Shown piece after piece: positions 57,557 through 64,000 of a DNA stretch of 64,000 nt (positions are counted from its first letter, which is position 1; each line of letters begins with the position of its first letter). The translations under genes were made by a program, and so were the position numbers. The DNA is taken from positions 18,424,265-18,488,264 of the forward strand of contig NC_092573.1 of the NCBI RefSeq assembly GCF_037975245.1, given 5' to 3'. The DNA is from Apostichopus japonicus (taxonomy: Eukaryota; Echinodermata; Holothuroidea; Aspidochirotida; Stichopodidae). The notes under the pieces were generated by a model that saw only the letters and a program-made list of their open reading frames with translations, did not search any database and had not been told where the DNA came from.

Positions 57557-60036
57557 CTGATAAAAAGGCAGGAAGTTAGAACTTTATAATTCATTGACTC
57601 CTGCAAATCAACAATGGTCTTTGTTGACATTTCATTCTACTTTGTGTATTAACAACTTTTACTAACCTCAGTGTTTTTCATCACTTTAAAGTTTTACCGA
57701 TTTAAACAAGCCGCAGACAAAAATTATAGGAAATCCATTTAGGTTATGAATTACAGAAGACGTTTGTTTTCCTTTTTTGTTTTTGTGTGTATCAATCTGT
57801 TTTAAGCGGCTATCGAATTAAGCGCTATAAAAGAGCTAAACAAGTCCATGATATACTATGCACAGACTCCCGAGCCCGGACGTAAATTTACGCGATAATG
57901 GAGGCCGACTGGATGGATATAGGTAAATCATGCGGTTTTTCGGCTTCGTGATGCAAAGACCCCTGAATCAATGTAATGTTATGCCTGTGTTTAGACATCT
58001 GAAGGGTCTCCAATAGTAACAAAAACTCAAAGATTAACTGATTAGGCCAATTCTACATGTCATCTCTTTGAGGCCCTTTCATAAACAATTCTCAAGTTCC
58101 TTCGAGTACCTTTGTAACAGATCCAGAAGTTTTTCAAGTCAAGGCATCTCCTCAAATATAAATGTATCGGTGTAGCTAAATTCACCGTGAGTTCATCTCA
58201 TAAATTTGCCGTTGTCAAGGGACAGACGGTAATAACTGGTCAAGCCATGCAAAAGAAAATATCGTTTCTAAAACTTGAAAAGACAATCGAACACTAAAGT
58301 CCAGATAAAACAATCGAAGACTCAAGAACAGATATCTACGCCAGGGGATTTATGACACTGATATGAAAGAAGTTGAGGTTGTAACTATTTTTTTCCTTCT
58401 ACTACTAAAGTGGCAGAAAACTTGAGTGTATGATTATGTAGATCATTTTTAGGCTTTTGATAAGAATCAGATAAAGTGCTGATACCTGCCAGCTGAGGTC
58501 AGTCAAGCCAGCACAATTCAGAGATTTTTTAATTGCTTGCCATTCATATCATCCCCTGTTCTTTTAATCTGATCGAAATCAATGAACATTTACGGAACTA
58601 GGAATTTCACCTCGTGTGTAGTGTTTGTGTATCTCAAATACAAAGGAATTTTCTTTCTTTGTTTTTTTGATAGTCCAAACAAACTGGCAAGAAGAAATTT
58701 TTAGCTAGATTTTAAGATAGAAAACAGCGATTTTGAAATGCCAAAATCTGTAGGCTTTAGGCGACTCGTCATTCAACAACTGATGACAAGAATTCTGAAG
58801 TGCAATAGGAGTCATTTGCTTTCACACTAAATTACGATAGTGACAAATGTTGTCATTTAATACTGTACATTATACTTAATATCTTCTCCCATTTTACATG
58901 TGCAAACTGCCCTAATAACTTATGGTCAATGACAACAATGACAACTTCAGCCCCGATTCATAAATGCAAAGTAGGCTATATTTACAAAAACCTGGTGAAT
59001 TAGCGACGACGACATTTGCTTCGATAAGGCACAGACTTTTCCAGGAGTTTATTAAAGGTCTGTTCTGATGATCAACTTTGCTACATATAGCAATATATAG
59101 GCATGTTATATGTTTTACTAAATCTCCAATAAACTTAGCATACTGTAGCTGAGCATTACTTTAAATAACAGGCCTGCCCTCCTTTAACAGATACGTATTA
59201 CAGTAAAGTGCATTAATTGTAGCTACACATGGTAAGCAGCCCATGATGCTATTATTGCAATATTTAGTAGACTTAAAGTAATTTAGCAAAAAGTCTATTT
59301 CCTTGTAATTAACCCATTTTTTCTTCCAATCTAAAAGTACATTTCTGACTTTAGTCAGGCAGTTATCTTTGGTAGGAGTGTTGGAAACGTGTGTAGAATA
59401 TTTTAGCACAAAAAAGTGAAATATTTTACAAATATGTGTGACGTAGGGCTTCGTAAATTTCTCAAGACAAGTACAAACAAACAGTATGACAATTTAAACA
59501 CTGGGTGACTGATGCGTTGCGAATAACTCTTCAAACCACCTTTAACCGTAGATTTGTAAGCTATACTTGATCCAACGCACAACAACGGTACTTCCAAAAG
59601 CTACCAGTATCTCTACTATTAAGGTAATTTAGTACGGATAGATTGCTCCTTTTTTGACACTTTAATGGAAAAATTCTGTCATGGTTCACTAAATCATGAT
59701 TTCTGAGTATCAAACACAACCTTATAAATAAGTGATTTGTTATCATCAGATTGCAATGAGAACCTTTTAGCAAACCGATCGACGCTAAAAAGAGCGAGAA
59801 GAGGATACATCGGAACGAAAATTGATGGAATCTTCTCACACTCGTAGAAATATCGTGACGGATCTCCAACGACTCTATGACTGGATTATATACAGTATCT
59901 CAGCAGCTGAAACATAAGCCAGACATCCACACTTCCTCAATCCTCCCATGAGGCAAATTGTACATATATATATATATATACAATCGTTTTCACTTCGTTA
60001 ACGATTAACAGAGTCGCATGCCAAGCATGGGCCGAA
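57557..60036. other. probable intronic stretch
   Basis: No gene assigned. Three short minus-strand frames between 59161 and 59869 lie in different phases without motifs. A TATA-like site with a short plus-strand ATG exon at 57826-57922 was considered and not accepted. Confidence 0.35.
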
Positions 60037-60164
60037 TCGTAAGCTAAATCAATTTCCAAACTAAAATGATGGATTGAAAGTTATCAATAGAACTGCAGCC
60101 TCGTAAGCTAAATCAATTTCCAAACTAAAATGATGGATTGAAAGTTATCAATAGAACTGCAGCC
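60037..60164. repeat. perfect 64-bp tandem duplication
   Basis: Two identical 64-base units, both starting TCGTAAGCTAAATCAATTTC, at 60037 and 60101. Identity implies a very recent duplication or an assembly artefact. Confidence 0.95.
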
Positions 60165-60510
60165 TCGGCTTAATACACACTCAAAAATATAATAGTTATT
60201 TTTACACGGTTTGGGTCTTGCGTTCATCATTTATAGAGATATTCATTGAAGTGAGGAGTAGTAAACTGACCTAAAATATTGCCAACTAATGGCTAAATTA
60301 ACTTCTAAGTGGAAGTGTTCCGTCAGACCAGCTGGATACTTTATGTACTTATGGATATTAGGTTTTTATACCTATTATGATCAAAATATGCTGACACTAT
60401 GGTGCATGGTAAGTTTTTGGTACCAATAAAGGTGCTTGAAATAGGTTTCTTTATTGTATTTCAAGTCAGTATTTAGCCCCCCTCCCCAACCACCCACCCA
60501 CCCCCTATAC

Positions 60511-60642
60511 CCTTTGTGGTCTGTTCAATCGTTGCATGAAGTACCACTGGAGTAGACACAGACATCTCGCTCACATACACGATACTCTGGCTTGATCTCT
60601 TTAAAAGTTTGTTGAACCCTGAGTTGTGGGCAGTGGAGCACA
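60511..60642 (-). CDS. possible coding exon upstream of the SANT exons
   Basis: It lies between an acceptor (ACCTTGTGCAG) and donor GG|GTATAG. It reads CSTAHNSGFNKLLKRSSQSI, then VYVSEMSVSTPVVLHATIEQ and TTK. It enters and leaves in phase 1, and 57493-57556 needs phase 1, so they can be joined (Glu at the junction). The amino-acid mix looks coding and this is the longest frame nearby, but the plus strand is also open here (NPELWAVEHTAQGANLVMFS). No domain recognised. Confidence 0.3.
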
Positions 60643-61676
60643 CTGCACAAGGTGCTAACCTTGTCATGTTTTCTGATGCACATATGGGGTCCACAAATCA
60701 CACTCAGGTAAACAAAGGTATTATGAAATAAAATGTATTCATTATTTTCATAAGAGCGGGGGGGGGGATTGGGGTGGGGGGTGGCCTTTGGTGAGAAATT
60801 TATTTAATGAATGGACAATGTTACCGTAACTCCAATTTTATGACCCTATTTTATTTCAATTTTTGGTAGTTTCTAGGAAAAGTAAAATATGCATCACCAT
60901 ACTACCTAGAACAAGGCAAAGATCAATCCAGCAGACATTGTGTTCAGCCAATACCTGTACGTGAGCAATCCGTATGGGTTAAAATGAGAACGTCTTGCTG
61001 TTTTCTGTAATTCCGTTCAACTGACTTAAATACATGAAGAAAAAAAAAGCATGTTTGTCCAAAAAATTTTGATCGGCAGGTTGATCAGGAGAGCTAGGCT
61101 GTAAACATAGTTCACTCAAATACAATATAGACATGGACAGTATATATGTTTTTGGTTTGCCATGTATAGGTCTGTAAATATGTGCATAAGAGATAAGATC
61201 TCTTTCAAAACCTCAAAAAACAAGCTTTGTCTTTCAATTATCAGTAATCAACTACAATTATTCCCTTATGACACAAAAAAAGGCCAATTGGCTGCACCAT
61301 AGTGAAAGCTAGATTTGGGTGGACCACTGTTTCTGCACACAGGATTGAAACATTTTTCACAGATGAGCACCACAAAAGTAATTTAAAGAAAATCATGTTT
61401 ACAGCCATTTTCACCACAAGAACTTCCAAATTTGTATAAAGCTGTCAAATGTGAAGCCCTCAGTTTGCTAATTACAAGGTATTAATGAACATTACCACAC
61501 AATCCATCTTGTTGGTCACAAACAGACCAATCTGACCAACCTGGACCTTCTAAATCATGTTTTTTGTCCGTCTGTCCGTCCATCTGTTCTTTCATATTTT
61601 AGGTCAAAACTTCATTGCATTACTTTCATACATTATGTTGCTAATAGACTACAAAAGATATCCAACAGTTAATTAC

Positions 61677-61721
61677 CAACTTTAAACTTTCATCTGATGG
61701 GGTTATTATTCTGGGTGGGGA
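61677..61721 (-). CDS. weak candidate exon
   Basis: Strong acceptor (CCATGTCTTTGTCTTTCTCAG) and donor TTG|GTAATT surround 15 codons, SPPRIITPSDESLKL. Only one frame is open. Its phase (0 to 0) does not directly fit exon 60511-60642, so another exon between would be required. 60955-60997 would fit in phase but has a poor acceptor. Confidence 0.2.
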
Positions 61722-64000
61722 CTGAGAAAGACAAAGACATGGAAAAACTGATTTGTCTTTAAAATTTAAAATTTTAATTGGCTATTATCATACTGATGCA
61801 CTTTGAAGCAATATATGTATGGTGAGCCCAAGCAGATGGACTAAAAACAGATTGGTATTGAAAGGAGTACTCATGCACTGAAGGCAATAGAAACCATTCA
61901 ATTATTGACCAGGCAGTAACAGTTCTTGGCTCTAATATCAAACTGCCTTTCCACACGTTTCCACGGTGACGATAAAAGGTCAAATTAATACTAGATATAA
62001 CTAATCAGAGGAAAATAAGCTGGTTAGTAATATAAATTGTTTTAAACACTTGACCATATATATTACAATTGGTGACCATATTTCATGATTCTAGCAATGT
62101 AACAGTCACCTTTAAAGCTGCATTATGAATTCCACTGAATATAAATGCAAGAAAAATGATACCTACAGTATCTGGACTTTCTGAATTATGTTTTTTGTTT
62201 GTGTGAAAGGAGGGAGGGGGAGAGGGAGAGGGGAGAGGGGTGTATGATGTGCAGTTATAAAATCACACAATCTTGACAATTTACTTTAATTCTCCACACA
62301 TTTTGTAAGTAACATTCGCTCAAAAACTGAGCACGTGAAAAATCCACACGTGAACAAACCTTGCATTTGAATGATATTTATGAAAATGAACCGAGTCATG
62401 TTTCTTGAGTCGCTCAAGGAAACGAACCGCTTTAAATTTCAAATTAATTTGCAAATTTTCGGATGAAATCGAAATCGAGAGGAAAAGTCCGTAAAATTGC
62501 ACAAAATCCCAAAGATTTAGACTGTTGGGACACTTCTATAATAAACTATTCTATTGATTGGACCCATCTGGCAAGATTATAAATATCTGGAATATTACCT
62601 TGCCTTTAATTTCCTGCGAATCCAAAGTTTCGAGTCATTTACACTGTAGTTTTCATCTCATCGTAATGTAACCTGATCTCTGCAGTTATCGTTTGTAAGC
62701 GTACTTCCATATATGATAGCTAAAGTAAATCTATGAACAGATCTCCTGATAAACAACCATAACTTTACTACCTGTAGCTAGATTTCAATCAGCTAGGGCT
62801 GGCTCAAAAATCCCAAAACTGTTTATGATTTGGGGAAAAGGGGGAAGGAGAGCACATGAGCACATTTATTAATTACGGAGAAAGTGACAACAAAAAAGGG
62901 GGTGGGAGGAAGGATGAATTCAAGAAAAGACAAGACAATTAAATTAAGACAAAATACAGTAGTAATGAGGAAGGGTTTGAAACGGAAATTTTTAACAAAA
63001 TAACTTGCACGGCCGGGACTGAGATTGCTGTTTCATATTCTCCTTGATACTTTCTACACAGCGCAGCTACAGTAGTAGATTTACATGGGCATCCTTCACA
63101 TGTAGCTGTATGCATTTCTCATTGCGGTTATTATTCAGCATGCAGGATGTGCGTCTGATCCAAGTCCCTGAGGGAGGGGTCTAAGCAGGTGGGGTGTCCA
63201 CCTCCCATTTGGAAAATTTGTGCAGTTTTTTTTGCTATAAATTCTGGAGCTAACTTCTGTGCCAAATATTCATCCATATTTTGGTAATGGTCAAATTTGT
63301 TACATTATTATAATCATCTAAAATAGTGCCAGGCAGAAATGTTTAAAATACTGTTTGTGCTGGGTGGCATTCAGAATGCAGGGTGCAGTCATTTTGTAAT
63401 TATTCTTGTCTGCTCTGCATGATACTAAAATTTGATTTGTACATGCAGTTTATATATGAATCGAGTGTGTCGAAGGCCATTATTTTATTATGAGGTTCGG
63501 AGAAAGGGTAATTAAACAAAGAGATACCATTGTTAAATGTTAATATAGATTCTTCAACACACAGGATAGTGGTGTGCCATTGGGCACACATGTTCCCAAC
63601 CCCACCCCTCCCCACCCCCTTACTCTGTGAAAACAGAAGGGAATGCATGCGCTCCTATACTACTGTACACATTCCCACCCTAGGCTGATAATTCGTTCTA
63701 GCACAAACATTGTAAGTCACATTTAAGCTGCAAAAGTTGCACAACAGGTCAATTAACAGATATTACTTTTATGCCCCGATGGAATAACATTATATTACAA
63801 CCAAAACAGCAGACGTCCCCTTTCTATCATGAAAGGAAACATTAATCGGGGGGAAAAAAATACGTCAAAAGCAAACATGAACGGAATAACAGAGGCCATC
63901 GAAGTGATAGTTCAAAGGAAGTAAATCTAAGCCATTAAGATGTGATTGATGTGAAAATACAAACACATTAAACATGTTGTCTCTTCCAATGAAAGGATGT
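61722..64000. other. unassigned right end
   Basis: No supported gene. A purine-rich G tract lies near 62208-62241. The 5' end of the SANT gene is not identified and probably lies here or beyond the window. Confidence 0.35.

Noticed and set aside
57826-57922. Plus-strand promoter (TATAAAAG) with a first exon MEADWMDI ending at GTAAATC
   Set aside because: Attractive spacing and start context, but every plausible downstream acceptor leads quickly to a stop, and it would lie inside the minus-strand gene.
58672-58710. Plus-strand exon after the strong acceptor TTTTTTTGATAG
   Set aside because: All frames stop within about 14 codons and no donor follows.
59161-59869. Three adjacent minus-strand frames of 64-102 codons as one gene
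   Set aside because: They lie in three different frames and share no motif; no splice signals link them.
62599-62643. Minus-strand exon reading VNDSKLWIRRKLKA
   Set aside because: Poor acceptor without a pyrimidine tract, and its phases do not fit neighbouring candidates.

Overview
This is non-viral eukaryotic DNA, most likely from a marine invertebrate deuterostome. An echinoderm such as a sea cucumber is possible but cannot be proven from the window. The grounds are low gene density, very long (TA)n microsatellites, long G and C homopolymers, decayed LINE-type retrotransposons, tRNA-derived SINEs and many hAT-type DNA transposons with 8-bp target-site duplications (TSDs). Spliced-exon signals are present; no bacterial operon, CRISPR array or complete single-exon host gene is visible.

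Layout. 1-0.9 kb: frameshifted LINE reverse transcriptase running off the left edge. 1.3-2 kb: a 133-146 bp tandem repeat and a miRNA-like hairpin. 2-10.6 kb: AT-rich non-coding DNA with (TA)n tracts and two tRNA-derived SINE-like copies. 10.8-13.5 kb: a second LINE on the minus strand, wrecked by a hAT MITE, a (TA)n tract, frameshifts and a large deletion of its reverse transcriptase. 14.6-15.2 kb: a second copy of the first SINE and a possible Penelope-like C-terminal fragment. 16.6-17.4 kb: an inverted-repeat element with palindromic sub-repeats around a LINE-like 3' tail. 17.5-31.7 kb: mainly non-coding DNA with minisatellites. 31.8-33.2 and 34.7-35.4 kb: two copies of one hAT family. 51.9-55.5 kb: a 3.6-kb hAT element holding a third copy plus other hAT elements. 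37.5-38 kb: a 16-bp minisatellite and a CATATGGG-rich block.

Host gene. From about 41.3 kb rightward the minus strand carries exons of a split gene whose C-terminus forms a SANT/Myb-like helix-turn-helix domain, perhaps GON4L-like. Three exons (57493-57556, 50101-50203, 41595-41693) have good splice sites, compatible phases and join in the middle of the domain. A fourth (60511-60642) also fits in phase. An in-frame UGA ends the predicted protein, but the same frame continues for 24 charged codons. The introns hold an L2/CR1-like LINE with a 468-codon open frame, an 87-bp minisatellite and the 3.6-kb hAT nest.

Most interesting are: a subterminal DNA module shared by four hAT-type units with different terminal repeats; three copies of one hAT family with perfect or near-perfect TSDs; the miRNA-like hairpin; and the SANT-gene exons with the coding-like extension past the UGA. 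Everything was read by eye. Exon and family assignments need transcript and homology confirmation.
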